64,000 nt of DNA from Levilactobacillus brevis ATCC 14869 = DSM 20054 (GTDB lineage Bacteria > Bacillota > Bacilli > Lactobacillales > Lactobacillaceae): the NCBI RefSeq assembly GCF_001433855.1, contig NZ_AZCP01000004.1, positions 208,894 through 272,893 on the forward strand, read 5' to 3'. Every line of letters begins with the position of its first letter. Within the stretch, counting starts at the first letter, position 1. The notes beneath the pieces were generated by a model that did no database searches, was not told where the DNA came from, and saw nothing but the letters and a program-made list of their open reading frames with translations. Positions 15,693 to 24,727 of this stretch are shown here, piece by piece. Position numbers and translations under genes: made by a program.

Positions 15693-16517
15693 TTAATCGG
15701 CACGTTGGGCCAATCGACGATAATAATCGATCGAATCCGGTGGTAGATGCAGGGCGGCAATGACCTCCTGATCAGTTTTTTGGGGATTACGCCGAAGATA
15801 GTTAATTAAGTAACCTTGATATAAAACGGTGGGACTCAAAGAAAAGCCAATAATCGCTTCATCCGGTCGTAAATACTTATGCAAACCAGGTAGCGTTAAA
15901 TGGGGATCGGCCGCTGCGCGTTGTTTCAAAAACCAATCGGTGCACTGGAACCGTTGTTGCAAGGGAATAATGAAGGCCTGAAATCGCTTGAGAAACTGAC
16001 GAGCAGCTGGCGACCAGTTAGTAGGCTGTAGTTGAGCGGTCATGCCGGGCGTTAAGAAAGCCTGTTCCGGATAGCCTTGGGCAATTAATAAGAGGGTCAA
16101 TCGGGTGTATACGTGGAGGCGTTCATCACGCAAAAAGGTTTCAAGGTTGTCGACCCATTGATAATTAATTGGTTGAGCGGGTTGCTTGGGCTTGCTTTTA
16201 AGGTCCAGTGTGGGCAAATAAGGGGTCCATTGATGAGAAAAGAGAAATTTGAAGTAGACGTTGAGATGGGAAAGAATCTTATTGTAAGTTTGATTTTTAA
16301 TTTGACGAGCCGTCACCAACATACTTAAATACTGCTGGACGTCGGTTGTTTGTAACTGATTGACTTGATGGGTACGTTGATAAGTTGGATTGAAGTTTTC
16401 TAAGTAGTGGAAAAAGTCCTTTAATGTTGCCGTGTACTCATCATGAGTGGCCGTAGCCATGTCACGCTGGTCGAGTAGACGATCAAAGGCATCCTGATAA
16501 GGATAATCAACAGACAT
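15693..16517 (-). CDS. Tyrosine-recombinase-like protein with degenerate catalytic domain
   Basis: Residues about 1-115 resemble the SAM-like core-binding domain of phage integrases and XerC/D (DEYTATLKDFFHYLENF, a QYLSML segment and a YNKILSHLNVYFKFL helix). The remainder keeps only an echo of the catalytic fold: YTRLTLLLIAQGY where GLR with the first catalytic Arg is expected, and SIDYYRRL where the tyrosine helix would be. The Arg-Lys-His-Arg set is not visible. It is likely a DNA-binding protein without recombinase activity. It sits 54 nt upstream of the deacetylase on the same strand. No att sites or phage genes are near. Confidence 0.6.
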   Translation of the reverse strand: MSVDYPYQDAFDRLLDQRDMATATHDEYTATLKDFFHYLENFNPTYQRTHQVNQLQTTDVQQYLSMLVTARQIKNQTYNKILSHLNVYFKFLFSHQWTPYLPTLDLKSKPKQPAQPINYQWVDNLETFLRDERLHVYTRLTLLLIAQGYPEQAFLTPGMTAQLQPTNWSPAARQFLKRFQAFIIPLQQRFQCTDWFLKQRAAADPHLTLPGLHKYLRPDEAIIGFSLSPTVLYQGYLINYLRRNPQKTDQEVIAALHLPPDSIDYYRRLAQRAD

Positions 16518-16581
16518 TGGTTTACCTCACTTTCAAGCATGTTTAGCCTGATTATAGCAAATCTAAGACGGTAGTTAAAAA

Positions 16582-16626
16582 TGAAAAACTGACCGCTAGC
16601 CCTCACTGATGAGAGCAGCGGTCAGT
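16582..16626 (-). terminator. Terminator after the adenosine deaminase gene
   Basis: A perfect 10-bp stem (16588-16597 with 16617-16626) followed on the minus strand by five T. Confidence 0.8.
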
Positions 16627-16640
16627 CTGTTGTTTTTTAA

Positions 16641-17684
16641 CTATGATTGATTCACCGTACTTGCAGCGGCCCGCACGCGTTCACGTAGTTTTTCTTTAGC
16701 CGGATCGTTGAGAAAGGCACCGTCGATAGCATTGAGGGTCAACTGCTCCAGTAAAGACCAGTTGAGACCGAATTCATCGTGCATCCGCATGATTTCACTG
16801 GTGAGCGTGACGTCAGAAACGGTGCGATCATCCGTATTTAAGGTGACTTTTAATCCGGCGCTGAGGAATTCGGCTAGCGGAAAGGCGGTATAATCGACAA
16901 CCGCTTTAGTTTGGACATTACTGGTGGGACACATTTCAATGGTGGCACCGGCTCGTTTGGCTTGGTTGATCGTTGCCGGGAAGCCGCTCATATGAACGCC
17001 ATGACCAATTCGTTGCGCGCCGAGCGTTAGTGAGACCGCCACATTGTCCACGGGACCGGCTTCTCCAGCATGAAGGGTAAATGGCAGGCCAGTGGCTAAC
17101 CCGGCCTTCACTGCGGGTGCCAAGTCAATGGCGGGATGGTTGGCTTCATCACCAGCAAAGTCTAGGCCAACAACGCCTTGGTCGGCAAAATCGGCTGCCG
17201 TCTTAAAGACCGCGATACAGTCCGCTAGGGGTTGATCGCGCATGGCACAAACGATTGCGTTGACTGGGATGCCGAATTCTCGAGTACCAGCATGCAAACC
17301 ATCGAGTGTGGCGGCGATGGCTTCTTTAACGGTTAAACCTTGTGCGGTAAAAATTGCTGGGGCAAAGCGAGCCTCTAAGTAAATAAGGCCATCTTCGGCC
17401 GCGGTCTGAACCATATCGTAACCAGCAATTCGCAATTGTTCAGGCGTTTGCATCAGGTCAGTAACCACTTGGAATCGCTGCAAGTAATCAATCAGGCTAG
17501 TCGTTTCTAGCGGGGCCGTGACCAATTGGCGGAGGTCGGCATCATCGGCTGGTAGGGGGCTGTTCGTTACGGCCGCCATTTGCCGGATTGCTGAAAGTGA
17601 GATGGAACCATCAAGGTGGCAGTGTAACTCCACCTTGGGATAATGGCGGACATTTTCTGGGGTAAAGGGCTTAACGCTAGACAT
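16641..17684 (-). CDS. add: Adenosine deaminase
   Basis: A 347-residue zinc amidohydrolase converting adenosine to inosine in purine salvage. The zinc-binding HxH is in KVELHCHLDGS; LHAGEAG, RIGHGVH and the NTDDRTVSD motif near residue 290 complete the ADA signature. The ATG at 17684 is chosen because it follows AAGGAGGA by 9 nt. The only sizeable gap near it is upstream, shared with the divergent OatA-like gene. Monocistronic, with a terminator. Confidence 0.93.
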   Translation of the reverse strand: MSSVKPFTPENVRHYPKVELHCHLDGSISLSAIRQMAAVTNSPLPADDADLRQLVTAPLETTSLIDYLQRFQVVTDLMQTPEQLRIAGYDMVQTAAEDGLIYLEARFAPAIFTAQGLTVKEAIAATLDGLHAGTREFGIPVNAIVCAMRDQPLADCIAVFKTAADFADQGVVGLDFAGDEANHPAIDLAPAVKAGLATGLPFTLHAGEAGPVDNVAVSLTLGAQRIGHGVHMSGFPATINQAKRAGATIEMCPTSNVQTKAVVDYTAFPLAEFLSAGLKVTLNTDDRTVSDVTLTSEIMRMHDEFGLNWSLLEQLTLNAIDGAFLNDPAKEKLRERVRAAASTVNQS

Positions 17685-18154
17685 TACTGAACTCCTCCTT
17701 CGATTAAACACTTGTTCCTAGTATATCATGAAAGCGGTTAACCGCCAGCTAGGATCGATAATTTGTCGGGATTTAAGGCTGACCTCGTTGTTTCCCATTC
17801 TAAAGTTAAGCAATTGACCAAACTAACCGAATTGGGCGATTATGACTAAACAAGTGAATAACGCCGAATTGTTGGAAGTGAGCCCAACCGACTGGCAAAT
17901 TTTACAATTTATAAAGATAGTGGAAAATCGTTGTTTCACTTGACTAAACATTATATGATAGGGGTACTTAATAGAAGTTTGATTTGTAGCCGTGATTTAT
18001 GATAGAGAAATCATGAGGTGCTACAAGATTGGTTGTTAGTCTGGTTATGAACACACTAAAATAAATAACGCGGCTTAAAAATTGGCGAACGACCATTTGG
18101 GGGAGTGTCACCAAAAGCTTAGTAATCGGTTTGGTGGAAAAAGGAGTAATGGAT
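17685..18154. other. 470-bp divergent intergenic region
   Basis: It contains the control regions of add (minus) and the OatA-like gene (plus). A 17-bp-spaced promoter is listed at 17931-17959. The roughly 190-nt transcribed leader has a small TGATTT/AAATCA hairpin near 17993-18013. No convincing gene was seen. Confidence 0.5.
17931..17959 (+). promoter_or_regulatory. Probable promoter of the OatA-like gene
   Basis: TTGTTT (17931-17936) and TATGAT (17954-17959) with 17-bp spacing. Confidence 0.5.
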
Positions 18155-20095
18155 ATGGAACAATCTTACACGCGACTAACGCGGGAAGCAGTCCGGCGTC
18201 AGCATGCGGGCAAGCGGCGTTATATTACGGGATTTGATGGCATTCGGACGTTGGCAGTCTTAGGGGTTATTATCTATCATTTAGCGCCGTCAACACTTCA
18301 AGGGGGGTACTTAGGTGTTCCGATTTTCTTCGTGGTTTCGGGCTATCTGATTACATATTTACTGATTCAAGAGTGGGATAAGACCCAAGGCATCAATATT
18401 CTTGGCTTCTACGGCAGACGGCTAAAACGACTTTACCCGGCACTGGTCACCATGTTACTGGGGACCACGGCCTACATTACGCTATTTCAGCGGAGTCTGT
18501 TGTTAAATATTCGTGGTACGGTGCTGACAAATCTCATTTATGGGTACAATTGGTTTGAGATTAAGCACGGACAATCCTACTTCGATCGGTTTAGTGGGGA
18601 GTCGCCATTCACACATTTATGGTCACTGTCGATTGAAGGACAATTTTATCTCGTTTGGCCCTTTGTGGTACTGGGCTTGCTCTTATTCTTACGTAAGCGA
18701 CTACGAGCAGCCGCTATTTTATTGGGCGTGGCCATTCTGTCGGCCGTATTGATGGCCATTCTATACGATCCGGCCAATACGAACCGGGTTTATTATGGTA
18801 CTGATACGCGGATGTTTGCGATTTTGATTGGCACGGCGATGGCCTTCTTGTGGCCGGCTCACAAGCTCAATCCGCAAGTGACTTCCGCTCACCGGTTAAT
18901 TTTGGATATTGCCGGTGGTTTGTCACTGCTCATGTTGATCTGGATGTTCTTCAATATGAGTGGCCAAGCAGCCAGCACTTATCGTGGTGGGATGTTCTGG
19001 TTTACGTTATTGTCAGGAATTCTAGTGGCAACGGTAGCGCATCCCGGCAGTGATTTGAATCGCGTGTTGACGAATCCGGTCTTCAGCTATATTGGGCAGC
19101 GAAGCTACGGCATTTACTTGTATCAATTTCCCGTTATGATTTTTTATGAGGCCCGGGTTAATATTGGTAATCACCCGTTACTAAATTCGCTGATTGAGCT
19201 GGCCTTGATTATGTTGGTCACGGAGTTGAGTTACCGGTTAATTGAGAATCCAATGCGCCATTACCATTATGGGCAACTTACGCAGGATGTGGTGCAGTAT
19301 TTCCATCAACCTAGTCGCCATCGTTGGGCGAGCGGATTAGGGGTGGTTGCCGCCTTACTGTTTAGTTTATCGGCTGTGGGTTTCGTTCAACAACCAGCTA
19401 GCGCACAACCGACAGCGTTACAAAAGACGATTACGGCAAGACAAGCAGCGGCTAAGAAAAAGAATGCCGCGGCAGCCAAGAAACAACGCGCTTTGGCAAA
19501 AGCGGCCTCGCAACGAAAGCATGATAAGGCTGCGGCTTTAGCGAAGTTATCCAAAGCGGATAAAAAGATTGCGAAAACGTACTTCTTATCGGCTGATGAA
19601 CTACGAAGTAGCAAGCAGACGCCGTTAACGGCGGTCGGCGATTCCGTGTTGCTGGACGACTCTGGTGACTTGCAACAAGTCTTTCCGGGGGCGGTTGTAG
19701 ATGGGGCCGTTGGTCGGCAAGCTGATGCGGTTCCGGGAGTCATTCACAGCCTTGCTCAGCGGGGTGAACTAGCCAAGAATGTCTTAGTGAATATTGGGAC
19801 TAATGGTTATGTGACGCCTCAGCAGGCCGATGATATTGTGCACGCAATTGGTACCGATCACCAAATCTTCTGGGTGACGGCGCACGTCCCAACCCGTGAA
19901 TGGCAAGATTCAGTAAATAACCGAATTGCAAAAACGGCGGCTAAGTATAAAAATGTCCACGTTATTGATTGGTACACAACTGCGAAGACACATAGTAGTT
20001 GGTTTGTGAGTGATCATGTTCACCCGAATAATCAGGGTAATCGTTACTTCACATCACTAATTGCCAAAGCGATTGCTAAGGAAACGAAAGCGTGA
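18155..20095 (+). CDS. OatA-like acyltransferase: acyltransferase-3 membrane domain fused to SGNH domain
   Basis: A 646-residue integral membrane enzyme of the OatA type, which O-acetylates cell-wall glycans such as MurNAc (lysozyme resistance). The N-terminal acyltransferase-3 domain opens with GFDGIRTLAVLGVIIYHL and has about ten membrane segments up to residue 415. A Lys/Ala-rich linker follows, then an extracellular SGNH domain with GDSVLL (Ser), NIGTNG (Asn) and DHVHPN (Asp-x2-His). The ATG at 18155 gives proper spacing to AAAGGAG. Lactobacilli often have paralogues acting on GlcNAc or on teichoic acids, so the acceptor is not certain. A terminator follows. Confidence 0.88.
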   Translation: MEQSYTRLTREAVRRQHAGKRRYITGFDGIRTLAVLGVIIYHLAPSTLQGGYLGVPIFFVVSGYLITYLLIQEWDKTQGINILGFYGRRLKRLYPALVTMLLGTTAYITLFQRSLLLNIRGTVLTNLIYGYNWFEIKHGQSYFDRFSGESPFTHLWSLSIEGQFYLVWPFVVLGLLLFLRKRLRAAAILLGVAILSAVLMAILYDPANTNRVYYGTDTRMFAILIGTAMAFLWPAHKLNPQVTSAHRLILDIAGGLSLLMLIWMFFNMSGQAASTYRGGMFWFTLLSGILVATVAHPGSDLNRVLTNPVFSYIGQRSYGIYLYQFPVMIFYEARVNIGNHPLLNSLIELALIMLVTELSYRLIENPMRHYHYGQLTQDVVQYFHQPSRHRWASGLGVVAALLFSLSAVGFVQQPASAQPTALQKTITARQAAAKKKNAAAAKKQRALAKAASQRKHDKAAALAKLSKADKKIAKTYFLSADELRSSKQTPLTAVGDSVLLDDSGDLQQVFPGAVVDGAVGRQADAVPGVIHSLAQRGELAKNVLVNIGTNGYVTPQQADDIVHAIGTDHQIFWVTAHVPTREWQDSVNNRIAKTAAKYKNVHVIDWYTTAKTHSSWFVSDHVHPNNQGNRYFTSLIAKAIAKETKA

Positions 20096-20099
20096 GATT

Positions 20100-20140
20100 A
20101 AAAGCGTAAGTGCTAAGATATTTAGCATCTACGCTTTTTT
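20100..20140 (+). terminator. Intrinsic terminator after the OatA-like gene
   Basis: A stem 20100-20108 with 20130-20138 (plus inner pairs TGCTAA/TTAGCA) and a T-run. Confidence 0.8.
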
Positions 20141-20258
20141 AGTGGGCGCACTCATTTGGGGAAGTCAAGGTTTGTTGCCTGAATTTACTAGTGGATCAGT
20201 GTTTTTGCACATTCAGGACGACTTTCGAGTAGTCAAGTCGGTTGTCCGAGGAGAGATG

Positions 20259-20267
20259 TGCTATGAT
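20259..20267 (+). promoter_or_regulatory. Extended -10 promoter of the SH3-repeat protein gene
   Basis: TGcTATGAT at 20259-20267; transcription would start about 45 nt before the ATG. Confidence 0.5.
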
Positions 20268-20320
20268 ATCTGTGAATTCAGAGATGGGTTCGGACATATA
20301 ATCTACGGGGGGTAATTGTT

Positions 20321-21073
20321 ATGATGAAGAAAGTTGCAATGATTGCTGCAGCGGCAGCCATGGTATTACCATTAGGTGTAGGGGCGATTGCACCAACTAA
20401 CGGGAGCGCAACAGCTTTAGCAGCGACCAAGACCGCGGCTAAGAAAACCACATTAACTTTGGTTAGCTCAAAGAGTATGAAGAAAGCGGCTTTCCACGTT
20501 AAGAGTGGCAGTCCAGCACTATATAGTGCTGCATTTGCCGCAGACAAAGCCAAAGTAACTATGGCCAAGAAAGGCTCATTGACGGGCCAAAAGACGTATT
20601 ACGCAACGAAGAAGATTGTGGTTAAAACTAAAGCAACTAAGACAGCCAAGGCTAAGAGCGTGACGTATGTTTACGTGAAGACCTCCAATGGCAAGACCAA
20701 GGGCTGGGTTGCTTTGTCTAAGTTGACCAAGGGAATCTTTAAGGCAGCTGACGGCAAGAAGGTTACCAAGAAGGCCGCAGATAAGGTTGCTGGCAAGACC
20801 TACACATTGGTTAGCGCAACAAGTCTCAAGAAATCAGCTTTCCACTACAAGGGTAACGGTAGCGTGGCTTTCTTTACCGGCAAGTTTGCCGCAGATAAGG
20901 CTAAGGTAACCTTGACGAAGAAGGGGACTTTAGCTGGTGGCAAGACTTACTACGCAACCAAGAAGATCACGGTTAAAGAAAACAAGAAGAACGTGAACTA
21001 CCTGTACGTTTCCAGCAAGGGCTGGGTTGTGGCGTCACAATTGACGGCTGGCAAGTTCATGCCTGCAGACTAA
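20321..21073 (+). CDS. Secreted Lys-rich protein with two SH3-like repeats
   Basis: A 250-residue secreted protein with a signal peptide (cleavage near ALAA, about residue 35). The mature part is two copies of a roughly 90-residue module. Each begins TLVS.xS.KK.AFH, contains FAADKAKVT and KTYYATKKI, and ends with a GWV segment. About 20% Lys gives a strongly basic protein likely to bind acidic wall polymers. No enzyme domain. The codons are strongly biased to AAG, as expected for a highly expressed gene. The ribosome site is GGGGGG. Monocistronic, with its own terminator. Confidence 0.75.
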   Translation: MMKKVAMIAAAAAMVLPLGVGAIAPTNGSATALAATKTAAKKTTLTLVSSKSMKKAAFHVKSGSPALYSAAFAADKAKVTMAKKGSLTGQKTYYATKKIVVKTKATKTAKAKSVTYVYVKTSNGKTKGWVALSKLTKGIFKAADGKKVTKKAADKVAGKTYTLVSATSLKKSAFHYKGNGSVAFFTGKFAADKAKVTLTKKGTLAGGKTYYATKKITVKENKKNVNYLYVSSKGWVVASQLTAGKFMPAD

Positions 21074-21094
21074 ATTTAAAACGTGAATTATCTG

Positions 21095-21124
21095 AAAACG
21101 GCTGCCAATTGGTGGCCGTTTTTT
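21095..21124 (+). terminator. Intrinsic terminator after the SH3-repeat gene
   Basis: An AAAACGGC/GCCGTTTT stem with six T following. Confidence 0.8.
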
Positions 21125-21301
21125 GGGTGAAAAAAGGGCGGCCAAGTGGATCAAATAGTTACAACATGGCCTGTCACAATCCCCGCCAGATTAAGGATTC
21201 TTAATGTTTTTCGGTACCCGAAGTAACCGCTTTACAATCTTTGACAAAGCACGCATAATGGGTGTGTAAAAAGCAGCAAGAATCTACGGAGGTGTTTTTT
21301 G

Positions 21302-22996
21302 ATGGTAAAGACAAAAGCAGTAATGATTGGTGCGGGTTTAGCAAATATGGCCGCAGCAGTTTATCTGATTCAAGAAGGCCATTGGCGTGGCGATCAGATT
21401 ACTTTTTATGGCATCGATATGCACGGGTCCAATGATGGTGGGGAAGCACACGACTTCACGGATGAATACTGGAATAAGAATCATCCATTAGATAACCAGA
21501 CTGGGTATGTGGCTCGGGGTGGTCGGATGTTAAACTACCGGACCTACGTTGATTTAATGGACTTACTGGACCGGATTCCGTCAACCACGGAGCCAGGAAT
21601 GACGGCGGCCGAAGATACGCGTGACTTTGATGCACATCACCGGACGTTCGATAAAGCCCGTTTACTCCAAGGGGGTAAGGGGATCATTGATGGTGGCAAG
21701 CTGGGTCTGAACAATAAGGATCGGGTGCTGTTATCCAAGCTGGTTTTGATGCCAGATGACGAAGAAACAAAGTTGGATAATGTCACGATCGCCGAATACT
21801 TTAAGGACGACCCGCACATGTTCCAGACTAACTTTTGGTATATGTGGGAAACGACTTTCGCCTTTCGGGTAGAAAGTTCAGCTCAGGAACTGCGCCGTTA
21901 CATGCACCAAATGATTTATGAATTTACGCAAATTGAACATTTAGTCGGAGTTAACCGGACGCGGTACAATCAGTTCGAAAGCATGATGCTACCACTGATT
22001 AATTACCTGAAAGGTCAAGGCGTCACCTTTATTGGTAACCGGATTGTCACTGATTGGGAATTTGCCGATAGTCCGATGCAAGATGAGATTACAGTTACCG
22101 GGATTCACGTGAAGAATACCACGGATGACACCGAAGAATTGGTACCAATTGACGATAACACCGCCGTTATCTTCACAAACGGGTCCATTACGGATTCCAC
22201 TAGCATGGGGGATTACAACACTCCGGCTGTGGAAAATATGGAATACGGGATTAGTGCCGCACTGTGGAAGAAAGCCACGGAACGTTTCTATAATCTAGGC
22301 ACGCCAGATAAGTTCTTTAACGACCGGAAGAATTCCGAATGGACCAGCTTTACGCTGACCACTAAGAATCACTTGTTGTTAAACGAAATTACACGGATCA
22401 CCACACAGATGCCTGGGAATGCCCTGAACTCCTTCCTGTCCACGACGCCAATCACTAAGCTGGGGCAAAAGGATGTTAATATGTCGATTGTGGTGCACCA
22501 TCAACCACATTTCACGACGCAAAAGCCTAATGAAACAGTTATTTGGGGATACTTCCTTTACCCACGACGGACTGGAGAGTTTGTCCACAAACAGTACATT
22601 AAGATGACTGGGAAAGAAATGGCACAAGAGTTGATTGGTCAATTGTCTAAAGTTGACCCAGGACCCGATAATATTAAGCACAAGGAAGCAGAAATTTTAG
22701 ACAGTATTATTAATAATATTCCAGTGCACATGCCATATGCCTCGGCCTTATTTAACAATCGGGCTAAGACCGATCGGCCGGAAGTGATTCCAGCACACTC
22801 GACCAATCTTGCCTTTACGGGTGAGTTTGCAGAACAACCGTATCAGATGATTTTCACGGAGCAAAGTGCGGTTCGTTCAGGTGAAATTGCTGCCTATCAC
22901 TTTGCGGGTATTTCCATGGATCATTTGGTCAAGACGCCGCGTTATGATAAAGATCCGAAGACGTTGTTGAAGGCCACACGCCGGATGTTTAGCTAA
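21302..22996 (+). CDS. ohyA: Oleate hydratase (myosin-cross-reactive antigen family)
   Basis: A 564-residue FAD-dependent hydratase adding water to the cis-9 double bond of oleic or linoleic acid to give 10-hydroxy fatty acids, a detoxification step in lactobacilli. The N-terminal nucleotide-binding motif is GAGLANMAAAVYLIQEGHW, followed by the family block GGRMLNYRTYVDLMDLLD and an ending FTEQSAVRSGEIAAYHFAG. The length is normal. The start is the ATG 8 nt behind GGAGGTG. Upstream, TTGACA at 21241-21246 with a weak -10 near 21265 is the likely promoter. Confidence 0.95.
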   Translation: MVKTKAVMIGAGLANMAAAVYLIQEGHWRGDQITFYGIDMHGSNDGGEAHDFTDEYWNKNHPLDNQTGYVARGGRMLNYRTYVDLMDLLDRIPSTTEPGMTAAEDTRDFDAHHRTFDKARLLQGGKGIIDGGKLGLNNKDRVLLSKLVLMPDDEETKLDNVTIAEYFKDDPHMFQTNFWYMWETTFAFRVESSAQELRRYMHQMIYEFTQIEHLVGVNRTRYNQFESMMLPLINYLKGQGVTFIGNRIVTDWEFADSPMQDEITVTGIHVKNTTDDTEELVPIDDNTAVIFTNGSITDSTSMGDYNTPAVENMEYGISAALWKKATERFYNLGTPDKFFNDRKNSEWTSFTLTTKNHLLLNEITRITTQMPGNALNSFLSTTPITKLGQKDVNMSIVVHHQPHFTTQKPNETVIWGYFLYPRRTGEFVHKQYIKMTGKEMAQELIGQLSKVDPGPDNIKHKEAEILDSIINNIPVHMPYASALFNNRAKTDRPEVIPAHSTNLAFTGEFAEQPYQMIFTEQSAVRSGEIAAYHFAGISMDHLVKTPRYDKDPKTLLKATRRMFS

Positions 22997-23016
22997 ACGC
23001 TAGACTAGCGAGTTGC

Positions 23017-23078
23017 GGTCAAAAAAATAGGACCTCCCTAGAATCTGTCTGATTCTGGGGAAGCCCTATTTTTTTGAC
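23017..23078. terminator. Bidirectional terminator between ohyA and lepB
   Basis: A 15-bp outer stem (23017-23031 with 23064-23078) includes seven A and seven T. It has an inner TAGAAT/ATTCT stem. Confidence 0.85.
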
Positions 23079-23085
23079 CCAGGAA

Positions 23086-23670
23086 TTAACTAGCCATGGT
23101 GTTAATGTTGGTTCGATGTTGACGAGTTCCGGTCCAAAATGGCACCTTGACGACGCCCATCACTTTGTTAGCATCAACGTAACCCCAAGCGCGACTATCC
23201 TCGGAAATACTGCGATGGTCACCTAAGACGAAGTAGTGTCCCTGAGGAACGGTGTTGCCGCGGTAAGTCCAATGGTTCTTCTTAGCAAGACTGGCGAGGG
23301 TCCAGTTACCGGTCCCACCCGCACGTTCGGCCTGACTGATGAAAGACTGATTGATTTTTTGGTTGTTAACGTAAATATAGCCGTTCTTGCTGACCACCTT
23401 GTCACCGGGCAGACCAATCACCCGTTTGACATAGTTAGTGTTGGGGGCGGCAGCCGGGTCTTCACCATAGGCGTCAAAGACAATGACACTGAGTCGTTTT
23501 AACTTTAATGGCTTGATGACAACCATGCGTTCGTTGTTGGTTAGATTGGGTTCCATAGAGCCACCAGAAACCTTAACAACTTCAAATAGATAAGTACGAA
23601 CAAGTAGGACAATGACGACCGCGACCACGATCGGCACCACCCAACTAAGAATGTTACGGAGGACTTTCAT
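23086..23670 (-). CDS. lepB: Signal peptidase I
   Basis: A 194-residue membrane-bound type I signal peptidase that cleaves Sec/Tat signal peptides. One N-terminal membrane anchor (about 8-28), catalytic Ser38 in SGGSMEPNL, general base Lys82 in NYVKRVIGLPGD, and the box E motif GDHRSISEDSR are all present. The ribosome site AAGGGAG is rather far (about 14 nt) from the ATG. Other paralogues probably exist elsewhere in the genome. It shares a terminator region with convergent ohyA. Confidence 0.93.
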   Translation of the reverse strand: MKVLRNILSWVVPIVVAVVIVLLVRTYLFEVVKVSGGSMEPNLTNNERMVVIKPLKLKRLSVIVFDAYGEDPAAAPNTNYVKRVIGLPGDKVVSKNGYIYVNNQKINQSFISQAERAGGTGNWTLASLAKKNHWTYRGNTVPQGHYFVLGDHRSISEDSRAWGYVDANKVMGVVKVPFWTGTRQHRTNINTMAS

Positions 23671-23786
23671 AAGTCAGACGATCTCCCTTGTTTACTAGAC
23701 TTGATTGGTGTCATTCTAGCATAGCTTACCCTAACGTTTGCCTGTTTGGTGAAAAATTAACCAAATGACTAGAAATAACGATCTAG

Positions 23787-23800
23787 TGGTAGCGCTTTCG
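23787..23800 (+). promoter_or_regulatory. Possible cre (CcpA) site upstream of cdd
   Basis: TGGTAGCGCTTTCG fits the catabolite-responsive element consensus TGWNANCGNTNWCA with two mismatches and lies about 60 nt before the cytidine deaminase start. Confidence 0.3.
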
Positions 23801-23857
23801 GTTAAACTGTGTCACAATAAAGGGTGTAAACTGATTGACCTAAAAGGAGGCCGCAAC

Positions 23858-24250
23858 ATGGCAGAACAACAAGAATTACTAACGGTTGCAACGGCAATGC
23901 TCGATAAGGCTTATACCCCGTATTCTCATTTTCACGTGGGTGCGGCGGCTGTGGGTGCCAGTGGTAAGATTTATGGTGGATGCAACATTGAAAACGCCTC
24001 GTTTGGTGCCACTAACTGTGCCGAACGAACGGCTATCTTCTCGGGAATTGCTGCCGGGGAGACACACTTTACGGCGTTATTGGTAACTGGCAACACGGAT
24101 GGTCCCATTGCCCCTTGTGGCATCTGTCGCCAGGTCATTGCTGAATTCTTTGATGCCGACGCGCCAATCTACTTAACTAACCAGAAAGGGGCTTTTACGG
24201 CGACCACGGTAGCCGCGATTTTGCCTGGCGCCTTTACTGATTTGAACTAG
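23858..24250 (+). CDS. cdd: Cytidine deaminase
   Basis: A 130-residue tetrameric-type zinc cytidine deaminase (cytidine or deoxycytidine to uridine or deoxyuridine, pyrimidine salvage). Zinc ligands and catalytic Glu are in Cys54-Ala-Glu56 (NCAERTAIF) and the PCGICRQV pair Cys87/Cys90. The ATG at 23858 follows AAAGGAGG by 7 nt; the in-frame extension upstream lacks a ribosome site. Terminator at 24281-24320. Confidence 0.95.
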   Translation: MAEQQELLTVATAMLDKAYTPYSHFHVGAAAVGASGKIYGGCNIENASFGATNCAERTAIFSGIAAGETHFTALLVTGNTDGPIAPCGICRQVIAEFFDADAPIYLTNQKGAFTATTVAAILPGAFTDLN

Positions 24251-24280
24251 ATAGCGTAGGTTTATTTTAAATAAGGTTAT

Positions 24281-24320
24281 TAGCACGTCCAGATCCTGAT
24301 TTCTGGAGGTGCTATTTTTT
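24281..24320 (+). terminator. Intrinsic terminator after cdd
   Basis: A 13-bp stem with one G-G mismatch (24281-24293 with 24302-24314) followed by a T-run. Confidence 0.85.
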
Positions 24321-24727
24321 AGCCCAGAACTGATAAAGCGAGGTAAACTGGTTGGCTTAACAAAGGAAAATCAGCATCTATGATAGGCCACCAATCGTTT
24401 ATATCCCCCTATGAATGGTTGGTAGGATATTTTAACTGGCAATCAAACCCTGCATGGGAGTAGGCTCTTATCCAATTAACCAATCATTCTATGTAACTTT
24501 TCGATTGTTACCAGTCGTTGCAAATTGGGGTCACTTTTTCAGGGCTAGGCGCGGTATAATTTAACTAGACTAGGACTAATTTAAATGCGTGTTTTTGTTA
24601 GGTGTTTCGTGAGAATCCCGCTAAGCATGTTTTAGACAACGCTTGCAGAGAATTACCTTGGAAGCATTAACGATCTGCTAAAGACCCTTTATTTTTTGGG
24701 GAAGAGAGGCGATACTAATAAAGGGAA
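24321..24727. other. 400-bp intergenic region with an orphan promoter-like element
   Basis: TATAAT at 24555-24560 faces right, but no good -35 and no plus-strand gene follow for about 650 nt. A 16-codon ORF at about 24584 lacks a ribosome site. A weak GCAGA/TCTGC stem near 24646-24679 lies before TTATTTTTT. Either a small RNA or a decayed region. Confidence 0.35.

Noticed and set aside
15693-16517. Prophage or integrated element marked by an integrase
   Set aside because: The protein is catalytically degenerate and no phage genes, tRNA or attachment repeats occur nearby.
19387-19743. Ala/Cys-rich minus-strand open frame over the OatA-like gene
   Set aside because: It is the complement of the Lys/Ala-rich linker codons, has no ribosome site, and the plus strand encodes a clear enzyme.
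24584-24634. 16-codon ORF in the gap after cdd
   Set aside because: No convincing ribosome site, so not listed as a gene.
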